Shown here: in pieces, positions 43,355 through 52,040 of the stretch
Numbering within the stretch: position 1 is the first letter of the stretch
Layout: each line of letters opens with the position of its first letter
Assembly: GCA_964437365.1 (NCBI GenBank)
Contig: CAYTGM010000027.1
Coordinates: 1 to 64,000, forward strand
DNA: 64,000 nucleotides
Direction of reading: 5' to 3'
Origin: CAYTGM01 sp964437365
Lineage (GTDB): Bacteria; Sumerlaeota; Sumerlaeia; SLMS01
Program-made: the position numbers and the translations under genes
Notes under the pieces: model-generated
Told to the model about the DNA's origin: nothing
The model's input: the letters and a program-made list of their open reading frames with translations, nothing else
Database searches by the model: none

Positions 43355-44194
43355 TTAGCCCTTCTTCGCAGAGGTCGCGGCGCTTTCCGATCCTACCTGG
43401 TCTTCCTCTTCATCACTCTTTGGCAATTGATTAAGACCCTCTTTTCGCCAGAGATAAATATAGCCACGTATGCGGAAACCTTTGGGATCAGTATTCTCCG
43501 ACTGATAAGTGTGCGGTTTGACAAAGCCCTGATAATGGTTATTAATCACAGCATCATATCCTTCCAGCTCTTCTTTTGCGAATAACTTAGGAAAGGTGTG
43601 TTCATGATAACGGCGGGCTACGGTTGCGACAAAGTCGGCGAGCTGCATCCCGGCTGAATCGCTCTCCTTCTGAATCATCGGTGAGGCTACCAGTGGCAGC
43701 GCTTTCCCCGGAGGACCAAATACTTGTGAAAACTGGAGCTCTGACAGAGTCTGCCGTTCCTCTTCTCTCCCTGGCGGGATCACAAGGGTTCCAGAGCTTT
43801 TCTTGTCTCGGAGAAACTGACCGACGGGTTTCATAAGATAATGATAGGTGAGCGGCAGAAGCCATCTCGGGTGCGCAGGCTTGTCGGTGGTGCGTTTATC
43901 CACAACAACCAGAAAGACTTTTATTTCAAGGTTTGCCGCAATCTTTTCAAGGCCCTTGCAGTAGGCAATGGTCCAGCTTCTTTCAGCATTCTTAGGATGA
44001 AGAAGATCATTGGCATTCAGGCGCGTGACCCCTGGCTGATAATTCGCCTTTTGAAAAGACTTCTGCAGCCCATTGATCCTGAGCTGAAGCATCCGCCACT
44101 TCGACTGCTCAACGGAAATACCTGCAAGAGTCCAGAATGTACCGGATGAGCCCTCCACCGGTTTGCCTGACTGTTGAAGAAAAATGTAATGCAT
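43355..44194 (-). CDS. DUF3800-like protein with altered catalytic motif
   Basis: Encodes 279 residues from ATG 44194 (AGGGA 8 nt upstream). The fold resembles DUF3800: HYIFLQQSGKP, then GTFWTLAGISV, then IEVFLVVVDK-like strands (IKVFLVVVDKRTTD) and the C-terminal MQLADFVATVARRYHEH. In DUF3800 the first strand normally reads Y-x-D-E-S-G, an RNase-H-like acidic pair; here it is FLQQSG, so both acidic residues are missing. If it is a true member, catalysis by that site is doubtful. Function is unknown. Confidence 0.65.
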   Translation of the reverse strand: MHYIFLQQSGKPVEGSSGTFWTLAGISVEQSKWRMLQLRINGLQKSFQKANYQPGVTRLNANDLLHPKNAERSWTIAYCKGLEKIAANLEIKVFLVVVDKRTTDKPAHPRWLLPLTYHYLMKPVGQFLRDKKSSGTLVIPPGREEERQTLSELQFSQVFGPPGKALPLVASPMIQKESDSAGMQLADFVATVARRYHEHTFPKLFAKEELEGYDAVINNHYQGFVKPHTYQSENTDPKGFRIRGYIYLWRKEGLNQLPKSDEEEDQVGSESAATSAKKG

Positions 44195-44563
44195 CAACGT
44201 GATCCCTTCGAAATCAATAAAGCTTAAAACTTAAAGAATAACATTTAGTCGTCATTTAAAGACGAGTTTGCAGTTGATGTTCACGCCCATGATCGTGCGT
44301 CATTTGAAGCTAATGGGGCTTCGGGCCGTGAACTTTAAACCGGGAACGCCAGATGAACCAAAGAATCAAGCGTCTAGATTCAACGTGAAAGGGATTTTCA
44401 ACTCGATTTTTGAAATGGGTCAAGTTTGTTTATTGAAGCAAAAATACGCCCTTATTTCTTATCGAAACTTTTCTCTCTGTGGAAATGACTTCTTTATGAA
44501 GTCCGAAGTATCCTTCTCATTGTTGATGTTGCTCGGTTCTCTCATCCCAGCGAACAGATAACT
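44195..44563. other. Gene-free divergent region of about 370 bp
   Basis: AT-rich in the first 60 bp, which could hold promoters for the DUF3800-like gene; the part next to PBP2 shows no strong ribosome site. I see no gene: the 97-codon frame here has poor composition and no start signal. Confidence 0.4.
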
Positions 44564-46342
44564 ATGTCGTATCGATCCCAGTCATTGTCAAGTCTCTCTC
44601 GCTTTTCTGCCAATCGCAGGATCCTTTTTATCTGTTTTTTGCTCCCGTTTTGCCTCATTGCACTTCAACTCTTCAATTTAACGGTGCTCGAACACCAGGA
44701 ACTGAAAGACAAGGCTGAGGATAATCTGGTCGATCACCTGCGACTTGACTACCCTCGAGGAAACATTCTCGACCGAAACGGAATCCCATTGTCGACCAAC
44801 CGCAAGGTCTTCGACGTCAGCTTCACACGCTATCGCCAGTCAGACAGCGAAGCCACTGAAGTCCTCAGTCGACTCAATGAGCATCTCGAACTTGAAGCAG
44901 AGAAAATTGATTCAATCCTGGAAACAAGACCTCTCTGGACCCGCCATGACATTGCCAAGGGGATTCGCCATCAGCAGGTGCTTCCTTTTCTTGAACAACC
45001 AGAGCTTTATCCCGGGCTTCGTGTGCGCGAACGCTATGTCCGAGAATACACGGAGCCGCTGACCCACTCGCATATCGTCGGTTATACATCTCGCATCCAA
45101 CCTGGCGAGACGGATATCTATACAAGACCACGGTATCTTCCTGATGATACGGTAGGCCGGGCAGGACTCGAACGCCAGTACCAGGAAATTCTTGCAGGAT
45201 TTCCCGGAAAAGAACGCCTTCATCGAGATGCTCGCGGGCGACGCATCGCCGCACCCGAGCTGCTTGAACAAAGTCAGCCAGGGAAAAATCTCTATCTCAC
45301 CATCGATTCCCGCCTCCAGAACAAAGCCATAGAACTCCTGAAAGGGCACAAAGGCAGTATCATTCTTCTCGATGTACCCGATGGAGGAGTTAGAGTACTG
45401 GCCTCGCGTCCACTCTTCAACAGCGAGCAGCCCGCCCAGCAGGTCGTTGACGGCGAACCCGTTGGCTATCTTAACCGGTCCATGCGTGGTCTATATCCAC
45501 CTGGGTCGACCTTCAAGATTGTTGGAGCCGCAACAGCGATGGATTCCGGTATATCGCCGTCTCACGAATATACCTGTTACGGTCCTTTCAGGCCCAACGG
45601 ATGGAATCGTACCTTCTGGTGTGCGCACCGCAATGGTCACGGGCCCGCCGACCTTGCAGAAAGTATCAAATGGAGCTGTAATGTTTATTATTACGAACTG
45701 GGGCAGGAACTGGGCTTTAACATTCTGAAGAGTCATAGCAATAACTTTGGTTTCGCACAGAAGACAGGAATCGACCTGCCAGGGGAAAAAGAAGGACAGG
45801 TCAGTTCCTTTCAGGAACCTGGAGCCGGAGAAGTGACCAATCTGTATATCGGTCAGGGGACAATGCTGGCTACACCTCTCCAGGTAGCGAGAGCCTACGC
45901 TGGAATTGCCAACAACGGCAAAATGCCCACTCCTTTTCTTGTGGAGTCTACAGGATATACAACGGGAGAAGAAATCGTGGCACCTCGTGCGTTTGCAGAC
46001 ATGCACCTCAGTTCACGACAGCTCAGTATCATCGATGAAGGGCTCTTCCGTGCCGTGAATGAATCCGGCGGGACAGCTTATAAGGCTGGTTTTCCGCGGA
46101 ATTGGGAGGTCTGTGGAAAGACTGGCACTGCAGAAAACGCTCAGGGCGGGGTGGACGCCTGGTTTGCGGGTTATTTTCCTCGGAGTAATCCCGAGTTTGC
46201 CTTTGTTGTTCATGTCGAGAACGCCGAAGGACATGGGGGAGATGTTGCAGCTCCTCTTGCCAAAGCACTGTTCCAGGAATACTATGATCTCGAATCCGAA
46301 GAATTGAACGAAGTGGTGCAGGCCCAAATCGACTCACCCTGA
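44564..46342 (+). CDS. mrdA: Penicillin-binding protein 2, peptidoglycan transpeptidase
   Basis: Encodes 592 residues. An N-terminal membrane anchor (LFICFLLPFCLIALQLF, about 23-39) is followed by the PBP dimer domain (RLDYPRGNILDRNGIPLSTN). The transpeptidase motifs are SxxK (GSTFKIV, Ser about 316), SxN (KWSCNVYYYELG, about 369) and KTG (CGKTGTAEN, about 518). PBP2 crosslinks peptidoglycan in the elongasome with RodA and MreB. rodA and mreBCD are not in the window, so the gene stands apart from the usual mre-mrdA-rodA cluster. The secretin-like gene follows 46 bp later. Confidence 0.95.
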   Translation: MSYRSQSLSSLSRFSANRRILFICFLLPFCLIALQLFNLTVLEHQELKDKAEDNLVDHLRLDYPRGNILDRNGIPLSTNRKVFDVSFTRYRQSDSEATEVLSRLNEHLELEAEKIDSILETRPLWTRHDIAKGIRHQQVLPFLEQPELYPGLRVRERYVREYTEPLTHSHIVGYTSRIQPGETDIYTRPRYLPDDTVGRAGLERQYQEILAGFPGKERLHRDARGRRIAAPELLEQSQPGKNLYLTIDSRLQNKAIELLKGHKGSIILLDVPDGGVRVLASRPLFNSEQPAQQVVDGEPVGYLNRSMRGLYPPGSTFKIVGAATAMDSGISPSHEYTCYGPFRPNGWNRTFWCAHRNGHGPADLAESIKWSCNVYYYELGQELGFNILKSHSNNFGFAQKTGIDLPGEKEGQVSSFQEPGAGEVTNLYIGQGTMLATPLQVARAYAGIANNGKMPTPFLVESTGYTTGEEIVAPRAFADMHLSSRQLSIIDEGLFRAVNESGGTAYKAGFPRNWEVCGKTGTAENAQGGVDAWFAGYFPRSNPEFAFVVHVENAEGHGGDVAAPLAKALFQEYYDLESEELNEVVQAQIDSP

Positions 46343-46388
46343 ATTTTTCAACCGTTCAATAGGGCAGGATTAAGGGAGCGCATCAATC

Positions 46389-47651
46389 ATGAATGGCAGA
46401 TATTATCCAGGTCTTCTCAAAAACCAGTGGTGGATAGCGCTGGTTCTCTGTCTTTTGTATATTCCTTTGGGCGCAGAGCAGCGCGTCATCTATCTCGACG
46501 AGAAACTCGATCTCGATGAAACAGGGGAAAGCCTTAGACGAGCCTTCAATGCCGTTGAGGAGAATGAAAAGAGTTTACTGAGTCCTGCCTGGAGTAAGCT
46601 TCTTCTGCGTCAGGGTGAAAGTATCGCCCTTGGAAATAACCGATACATTCTCCTGATGGAATCAGGATCTCCAGCCTATACCAGAATAGTCTATATCAAT
46701 GAGCAAGGCCCTCTTACCTATGATTTGAAAGAGGGTGAGGATACAATTCCTGGTGACCTTGAACTCATCCTCGTGAACCGCACTCTTTCCTCACGAACTG
46801 CTGAGGTTCTTGTCCGTGGCGCCAGTTCGAAAGAACTCCTTTCGGATAACAGACCTGAGGAGAGTCGTGTCGAGATCTACGGCGAGGAAGATCCTGATCG
46901 TTTGATCGTTGTTTCGCCCATTGATTCAGACCTTGAATTCTCATCAATTTTCGTCGATGCGATGAAGCGAGGAAAGCCTCCAGAAGAGGCTGCCCGACAG
47001 GCTCAGAAAGTAATTCCTGTAAGACCACCCGTTGCACCTCCTGTGTATAGCGATGTGAACTCACCTCAGAATCCCGAGTACTATGTTGATCCGACCAATA
47101 TTTTTGATCAACATCCCAGCACAGGCCAAAGGGAGGCTGTCGTTGTCATTCGTTCTGTCAGTGGCAGCCAGCAATCTATACGACAACTGACTTCCTCGGG
47201 AAGTGTTACGGTGAATAACGGAGATGTGGATATCAATGCTCACATACGTGCTGGGGAACGAAGCGGTAATATTCAGCTCGAAAGTGAAACCATGATTCGC
47301 GTGTCAGTGCCGGGTGGTGCCGACATCAATTTTAATCGTCGTGGCGGCTTTGTTTCAGCCTATCTTGATGTTGTCCCTGCAGGAAGGGGACGAGTTGAGC
47401 TCTCCATCGATCAGGCCAGTGGGAACCGTATGGGGTACAGTAGTGTCTATACGAGGGTAAGGGCGCGGGATGGTGAAACAGTAGTCCTTGCAAAAGATAC
47501 TTTCCAGCAAAGCTCATCCATGTCATCACAGGTGCCGCTCTTGGGTGACGTTCCTTTCATCGGAGGTGCCTTTCGCAATGAAAGCAGACGGTCAGTTTCG
47601 GGAGAGTCAGCTCTGCTTGCGACCGTCTACTTTGACGACAATTCTAATTAG
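46389..47651 (+). CDS. Exported protein with a secretin-like C-terminus
   Basis: Encodes 420 residues. A signal peptide lies at about 13-30 (WWIALVLCLLYIPLGAEQ). The middle is beta-rich with no named domain. The C-terminal 90 residues echo the end of a secretin channel: VTVNNGDVDINAH, then DGETVVLAKDTFQQSSSMSSQVPLLGDVPFIGGAFRNESRR and ALLATVYF; the VPLLGD(I/V)P..G..F motif is a hallmark of secretins. The protein is far too short for a full secretin and lacks N0/N1 modules, so it may be a fragment-like paralogue or a pilot-type outer-membrane protein. It ends 2 bp from convergent folK. Confidence 0.8.
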   Translation: MNGRYYPGLLKNQWWIALVLCLLYIPLGAEQRVIYLDEKLDLDETGESLRRAFNAVEENEKSLLSPAWSKLLLRQGESIALGNNRYILLMESGSPAYTRIVYINEQGPLTYDLKEGEDTIPGDLELILVNRTLSSRTAEVLVRGASSKELLSDNRPEESRVEIYGEEDPDRLIVVSPIDSDLEFSSIFVDAMKRGKPPEEAARQAQKVIPVRPPVAPPVYSDVNSPQNPEYYVDPTNIFDQHPSTGQREAVVVIRSVSGSQQSIRQLTSSGSVTVNNGDVDINAHIRAGERSGNIQLESETMIRVSVPGGADINFNRRGGFVSAYLDVVPAGRGRVELSIDQASGNRMGYSSVYTRVRARDGETVVLAKDTFQQSSSMSSQVPLLGDVPFIGGAFRNESRRSVSGESALLATVYFDDNSN

Positions 47652-47653
47652 AA

Positions 47654-48082
47654 CTAAATTCCTGCAGCAAGCAGGTCTTCTCCGTCGTCAATTACAGCAA
47701 CGTGATATTCGTCGATAAGCTCATCGACAGGTATGTAGGTATAGTCTTTCTCGTAATAATCGTCATGGACAACCTGACCATCAAATATTGTGATGTCCAG
47801 ATCGATCGTTCTCGGGCCTGATTTGATCGCCGATTTCACTCGCCCCAACCTCTTCTCAACATCCTTCAAATATGCATTAAGTTCTCTATAATCGAGGTCC
47901 GTCTCGATAAGGAAAGCGCCATTATAGAATTTCGGTTGGTCCTGAAAGCCGACCGGGTCAGTCCACAGAAACGTGGAGGAGCCAATGAAGCCCTGCTCTT
48001 TCTTGAGGATATCAATGGATTCACGCACATGCTTCTCGGGTTCGATGTTTGCCCCGACCGCAATAATCACTTCATGCTTCAT
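47654..48082 (-). CDS. folK: 6-hydroxymethyl-7,8-dihydropterin pyrophosphokinase
   Basis: Encodes 142 residues, near the family norm. The HPPK motifs are visible: IIAVGANIEPEKHVRESIDIL, the loop FQDQPKFYNGAFLIET and the catalytic GPRTIDLDITIFD. It transfers pyrophosphate from ATP to the pterin in folate synthesis. Its ATG overlaps the stop of the SDR gene (ATGA), so the two are coupled. This places the pterin kinase and a pteridine-reductase-like enzyme in one unit. Confidence 0.92.
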   Translation of the reverse strand: MKHEVIIAVGANIEPEKHVRESIDILKKEQGFIGSSTFLWTDPVGFQDQPKFYNGAFLIETDLDYRELNAYLKDVEKRLGRVKSAIKSGPRTIDLDITIFDGQVVHDDYYEKDYTYIPVDELIDEYHVAVIDDGEDLLAAGI

Positions 48083-48837
48083 GATTGCTTTGTCTCCGTA
48101 TAGTTTGCGGCATGCTGACCGGTGAAGTCGATGCCCTCGCCACCATCCACGCTAATAATCTGACCTGTCAGAAAATCATTGTCGAGAATGAAGGATAGCG
48201 CTTTGATCAGGTCCAGTGGCTCTCCCTGCTTCTTTAAGGGTATTCCCTCTACTCTCCACTGTATATATTCTTCGCTTCGCTTCTTCGCAGGAAGGACAAC
48301 GCCCGGTGCAATGCCGTTCACACGAATTCTGGGAGAGAATTCCAGAGCACTCATCTTCGTAAGATCTGCCAACGACTTTTTCGAAAGGAGATAGGCCGCG
48401 TAGGCGAACTGATTGTAATGAATCTTATTGTCGATGATATTGATAATATTTCCTGACTCAACAAACTCGTTGAATGCCTTGGAAAGCATCAGGGGTGCTC
48501 GCAGATTTACGGCCATCTGCCGGTCAAAAAGCTCAATGGACGTTTCAGAAACGGGGGCTTGATCATAGACCGACGCGCTGTTCACGAGAACTGACAGATT
48601 CGGAAATCGGGTTACCGCGTTCTTGACGAGGCTCCGAGGATCTTCTTTCGATCCCAGGTCGAAGGAAAATGCTTCACAGTCAACACCATGCGATCGTATC
48701 TCCTCCGCCGTCTTTTCAGCCGCATCACGAGAAGAATGATAGTGGAGGCCAATATCGTAACCTTTTGCAGCAAGCCCGAGGGCAAACTCTCTCCCTAATC
48801 GATGGGCTGATCCGGTTACCAGTGCTGCCTGAGTCAT
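48079..48837 (-). CDS. Short-chain dehydrogenase, pteridine-reductase (FolM) like
   Basis: Encodes 252 residues from ATG 48837 (MTQAALVTGSAHRLG), preferred over an upstream frame to 48936. The NAD(P) motif TGSAHRLGREFALGLAAKG matches the TGxxxRLGxxxA variant found in pteridine reductases. NSAS(VYD) and the YLLSK (YxxxK) catalytic pair are present (about 145-150). It ends in GGEGIDF. FolM/PTR1-type enzymes reduce dihydromonapterin or dihydrofolate. Coupling with folK makes a folate or pterin role likely but not certain; a generic SDR is the alternative. Confidence 0.85.
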   Translation of the reverse strand: MTQAALVTGSAHRLGREFALGLAAKGYDIGLHYHSSRDAAEKTAEEIRSHGVDCEAFSFDLGSKEDPRSLVKNAVTRFPNLSVLVNSASVYDQAPVSETSIELFDRQMAVNLRAPLMLSKAFNEFVESGNIINIIDNKIHYNQFAYAAYLLSKKSLADLTKMSALEFSPRIRVNGIAPGVVLPAKKRSEEYIQWRVEGIPLKKQGEPLDLIKALSFILDNDFLTGQIISVDGGEGIDFTGQHAANYTETKQS

Positions 48838-49010
48838 AGAAACGTCCGTGAGAAAAAATTTTGTGGCCTTTTCATCACCACAAGGCAGGAGAGAGCGAAA
48901 ACTCAGCCATCCGATCCGATGGACAGCCCAAATCACAATTTACGTTGATAAATCAGCACTTACACTAACTATCAAAGCTGAGAAATGATCCTAATGTCCA
49001 GGTAACTCAG

Positions 49011-49379
49011 ATGACTGCTAAACTTAGTTCCATCCAGCCCGTCTTGATGTCGCGCGACATTCTGCGGTCCCTGGAGTTCTACCAGAAACTGGGCTTCCAG
49101 ATAACCTTTGCCGATTCCAAAGAGTCTCCCTGTTACGCAGGCGTTTCTCGCGATGGCCTCGAGCTCCATCTTCAATGGCATGATAGCACCGAGTGGGAGT
49201 ACCCGAACGATCGCCCGACCTATCGCTTTGTCGTCGAGGAAGTTGATCAGCTCTGGGATGAGTTTAAAGCCAGCGGGGTAACCTCCATGACAGAGGTGTG
49301 GGAGACCGATTGGGGAACACGGGAGTTTCATATACAGGACCCGGACAAGAATGGGCTGCAGTTCTATCGGGATCGCTGA
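49011..49379 (+). CDS. VOC-superfamily (glyoxalase/bleomycin-resistance) protein
   Basis: Encodes 122 residues, one VOC unit of two beta-alpha-beta-beta-beta repeats: SIQPVLMSRDILRSLEFYQKLGFQITF, then GLELHLQWH, then YRFVVEEVDQLWDEFKASGV and REFHIQDPDKNGLQFYRD. The conserved His in HLQWH and the late Glu/Gln positions (H..Q) could bind a divalent metal. Members include glyoxalase I, resistance proteins and ring-cleaving dioxygenases, so the substrate cannot be named. It is the last ordinary gene before the accessory zone. Confidence 0.85.
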   Translation: MTAKLSSIQPVLMSRDILRSLEFYQKLGFQITFADSKESPCYAGVSRDGLELHLQWHDSTEWEYPNDRPTYRFVVEEVDQLWDEFKASGVTSMTEVWETDWGTREFHIQDPDKNGLQFYRDR

Positions 49380-49416
49380 GATACCCTCCGATGTTCAAGA
49401 ACTCTGAGGCAAACCG

Positions 49417-49460
49417 CTGGTCGTGCATTCTGATCTGTGGAGAAATAAGTGAACCACGGA
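49417..49460. repeat. ~45-bp dispersed repeat, copy 1
   Basis: CTGGTCGTGCATTCTGATC followed by GTGGAG and GTGAACCAC. The copy at 50365-50410 differs at about eight positions by eye. Confidence 0.7.
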
Positions 49461-49517
49461 TGATTAGGAGAAAAACATCATCGCTTCGCTCTTCTGAGAC
49501 ATACAATGAACATAGAA

Positions 49518-49784
49518 ACCACGGAGACTCCGAAGCACGGAGAAAAGCAAAGCCTTTTGATGACAAGACCCTCTAGGTGACTCTGTCCTAAACGTCAGGA
49601 ATATTCCAGTTTGTGAGCCACGTACTATAAGTACAAGCAACGTATAGCTATTCAATCTCAAGTTCTATCCGCCAAATCTCTGGTGAATATATTGACTCTC
49701 CGTGCCTCAGTGTCTCAGTGGTGAAACTAGTCAGTATTTAGGAGGTATTATATATCGCGCCGAGGCGCAGGGGCGCAGAGAGAA
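49518..49784. repeat. Cluster of ACGGAG / CGCAGAGG-type intergenic phrases
   Basis: Three phrases lie within 270 bp: ACCACGGAGACTCCGAAGC at about 49519, its reverse-sense relative (CCGTGCCTCAGTGTCTCAGTG) at about 49700-49720, and CGCCGAGGCGCAGGGGCGCA at about 49758. Each is a near-tandem run of ACGGAG- or GCAGAGGC-like units. Confidence 0.65.
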
Positions 49785-49794
49785 TAAGAAATAC

Positions 49795-50318
49795 ATTTCC
49801 GAACGAAGTGAGGCTTTACTGTAGGCTGCAGCGTTTTGACCTGGGATCGCTGGTCTCCCGACCGGCTGAGGTTGAGTGAAGATATTTCGTTCTCATGGTT
49901 TTACGCAGGTGCTGCACGCTCGAAATTGTGTCTACGGATTATCAGAGTTGAAGGATAGAGCCGATCATCGATCAGCGCTCCCAGGGGGTATGTCCTGCAG
50001 CGGCTCAGAGAGAACAGTAAATACGTTTCCGAGCGTAGCGAGGCTTTACCGTAGGCCGCAGGTTTCAACCTGCGGTCGTGAGGGCTCCCGACCGGCTGAG
50101 GTTGAGTGAAGATATTTCGTTCTCATGGTTTTACGCAGGTGCTGCACGCTCGAAATTGTGTCTACGGATTATCAGAGTTGAAGGATAGAGCCGATCATCG
50201 ATCAGCGCTCCCAGGGGGTATGTCCTGCAGCGGCTCAGAGAGAACAGTAAATACGTTTCCGAGCGAAGCGAGGCTTTACCGTAGGCCGCAGGTTTCAACC
50301 TGCGGTCGTGAATGCCCC
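49795..50318 (+). repeat. 230-bp tandem repeat, about 2.3 copies
   Basis: Period is 230 bp (ACCGGCTGAGGTTGAGTGAA at 49861 and 50091). A partial third unit begins at 50261, and the block before 49861 is a diverged unit. The two main copies differ at only a few positions (for example GAGCGTAGC/GAGCGAAGC). Each ends in a palindrome CCGCAGGTTTCAACCTGCGG. Confidence 0.92.
49960..49994. repeat. ~37-bp dispersed motif, copy 2 (inside tandem unit)
   Basis: GCCGATCATCGATCAGCGC followed by a CCCAGGGGGTATGTC block; a third copy is at 50190-50224 in the next unit. Related to 24418 and 53470. Confidence 0.6.
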
Positions 50319-50364
50319 ACCACCTTCCCAACCGTTTCAACGGGTGAGAGAGTCGCTGTTTCTC

Positions 50365-50410
50365 CTGGTCATGCATTCTGATCAGTGGAGGGATGAGTGA
50401 ACCACTGACG
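50365..50410. repeat. ~45-bp dispersed repeat, copy 2
   Basis: CTGGTCATGCATTCTGATC then GTGGAG and GTGAACCAC, matching 49417-49460. Confidence 0.7.
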
Positions 50411-50598
50411 AATACAGATATACGCGGATATATTTTTCTCTGAGTTTGGTTCTGTTATTGCTTTTGTCGAGTGAGGGACTTATATATTGTTTTCTTCTTC
50501 AGGTGGAAAATATCACTTAAGCCTCTTTTCATTGTAAAGAAAATAGATGGCTTCCTGTCAATCGCAGGAGAAAATATGGAATGATAAACTAGCTTCCA

Positions 50599-50896
50599 CC
50601 AAAGCCCCAAAGGGGTGATCTATACCAGACTGGGTCGGAGCGAAGCGCAGGCCCAGTAAGATATGCATTAATAAAGGAGGGCTGAAGGCCCGATCCATAT
50701 CCCATCATATACGATCCTTCTGTTATTGCTGACCCTTTGGGCTAGCAGAAAGGTTACCGTCGCCTCGTTTCGAAGAATGATAGAACGGGCATTCAGCCCT
50801 CCTGTATTATTTTGGAACCCGTACCCAGCCCTGCGTCCGCTTCTCCGCTTCACGGAACTCCTAGCTGGGCTGGTATTGATCGCGCCCTTGGCGCTA
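50599..50896. repeat. Composite palindromic (REP-like) element, copy 2
   Basis: Same plan as 23735-23960: inner arms AGGAGGGCTGAAGGCCCGAT (50676-50695) and AACGGGCATTCAGCCCTCCT (50784-50803); outer arms ending in TACCAG...CTGGG and CCTAGCTGGGCTGGTAT. The central loop is about 50 bp longer than in copy 1, and CCAAAGCCCCAAAGG and CGCCCTTGGCG flank it. Confidence 0.8.
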
Positions 50897-51272
50897 ATTT
50901 TCATGATTTATGTAATTTGTATTCCAATGAGCCCCGAGCGTATAAGAATTCGAAAAGCTATAAACGACAAGATCACTCTAGAGCTACAATTCACATTATC
51001 GCAGCAAAGATTATCTCTATTCGTGAACTCAAAGTGGAGTAGAGGTACTCTTAACGATAGAGTTGGTGTTCATCGGCGTGAATCGGCGTGTAGCCGAAAA
51101 TAAATACGACCGTCGATGCTATTGGTAGTTGTTGACTGATTCATTTAACAGACAAAAGAGTCTGATCTTCATAGGCCTCAACCGTCGATATTCGCTTGTC
51201 AGGTTCCATCACGTCGGAGCATCGTACTTTTGATATAGGCCTCCCAAATAGACCTCATTACGGTAGAATTCC

Positions 51273-51902
51273 ATGAATATTCCCAATCTATTTATCATGA
51301 ATATTTTGCTGTTCGTGTTATCTCAGCCCTTATTCGGGAACGATACAGTACCTCGTCTTCCTTCTCAGTTTTTAGTTACGGTTGATGAGTCAACATCATA
51401 CTCAGTGAACCTTTCCTATGAACTTGAGGTACCTTCTCAAGAATTTCTTGTTGTACCTGCGGTCTCCACTTGTCGTTATCTCGAATTGAAACCAAATCAA
51501 TGGGTGCTCGCTGAGCTCGTATTCGAGTATGCCCTATCAATGAAATATCTCCGTGGAGATGGTGAGCTTTCAGCAGCTGTACTGGAAGAAATGTTCAAAG
51601 ATAGTCCAAGTAAATTTTGTAATCCAACTTGGGCTCCGGGTCCTGTGAATATACGCTTGTTCATGTTTCTGTATGTCGGTAGCAATGGTCAGATTTATGT
51701 ATACTTTGTTCATCTTCCCGAGGATGTCAGATGGGACCAGATTTGTTTATTCTTGAGGAAATGGTGTCCCGGGCTAGAGAAACTGTTGGAGGACGGTTGT
51801 GATGACAAGGAATGGAAGAATCTTGAGAATCACCAATTTGACTATGGTTGGTACCATGGTGATTCGATCAAAAGGATCACTGATGTTCAAAAAGGCGAGT
51901 AA
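51273..51902 (+). CDS. AT-rich secreted protein of unknown function
   Basis: Encodes 209 residues with a short signal peptide (about 1-22, IMNILLFVLSQPLFGND). The body is rich in aromatic residues and contains an unusual number of Trp and Cys (CRYLEL, FCNPTW, ICLFLRKWCPGLEKL, DGCDDKEW), so disulfides are possible if it is exported. I recognise no family. Base composition is more AT-rich than the flanking genes, and repeats lie on both sides, which fits recent acquisition. Confidence 0.65.
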   Translation: MNIPNLFIMNILLFVLSQPLFGNDTVPRLPSQFLVTVDESTSYSVNLSYELEVPSQEFLVVPAVSTCRYLELKPNQWVLAELVFEYALSMKYLRGDGELSAAVLEEMFKDSPSKFCNPTWAPGPVNIRLFMFLYVGSNGQIYVYFVHLPEDVRWDQICLFLRKWCPGLEKLLEDGCDDKEWKNLENHQFDYGWYHGDSIKRITDVQKGE

Positions 51903-52040
51903 GCGGCTGATTGTTCAGGTGGACGCGCATAAGGATTCTGTTTTTCTGTTCGATTAGTCACAGGTCTACATCGGTTGAGCGATGATAAATATAGATGAGC
52001 TATACGCTCATGGCTCTTGCTCATTAAGGAAGTAGTATCG

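Larger units (their letters stand above)
49380..51272. other. 1.9-kb gene-free, repeat-dense accessory stretch
   Basis: No intact gene is visible; the short frames over the 230-bp repeat are by-products (230 is not a multiple of 3, and they have no coding character). The stretch holds widespread intergenic phrases, a ~45-bp duplicated block, the 230-bp tandem repeat and the second copy of the composite palindrome. Confidence 0.65.

Noticed and set aside
46389..47651. Complete type II secretion secretin
   Set aside because: Only the last ~90 residues are secretin-like; the length and missing N modules rule out a full secretin.
49876..50381. Two near-identical frames of 77 and 91 codons (MKIFRSHGFTQVL...)
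   Set aside because: They are by-products of the 230-bp DNA repeat. The period is not a multiple of three and there is no coding character or family.
50599..50896. Possible CRISPR array in the accessory zone
   Set aside because: The repeats are palindromic copies and a long tandem unit, not short direct repeats with unique spacers, and no cas genes are present.
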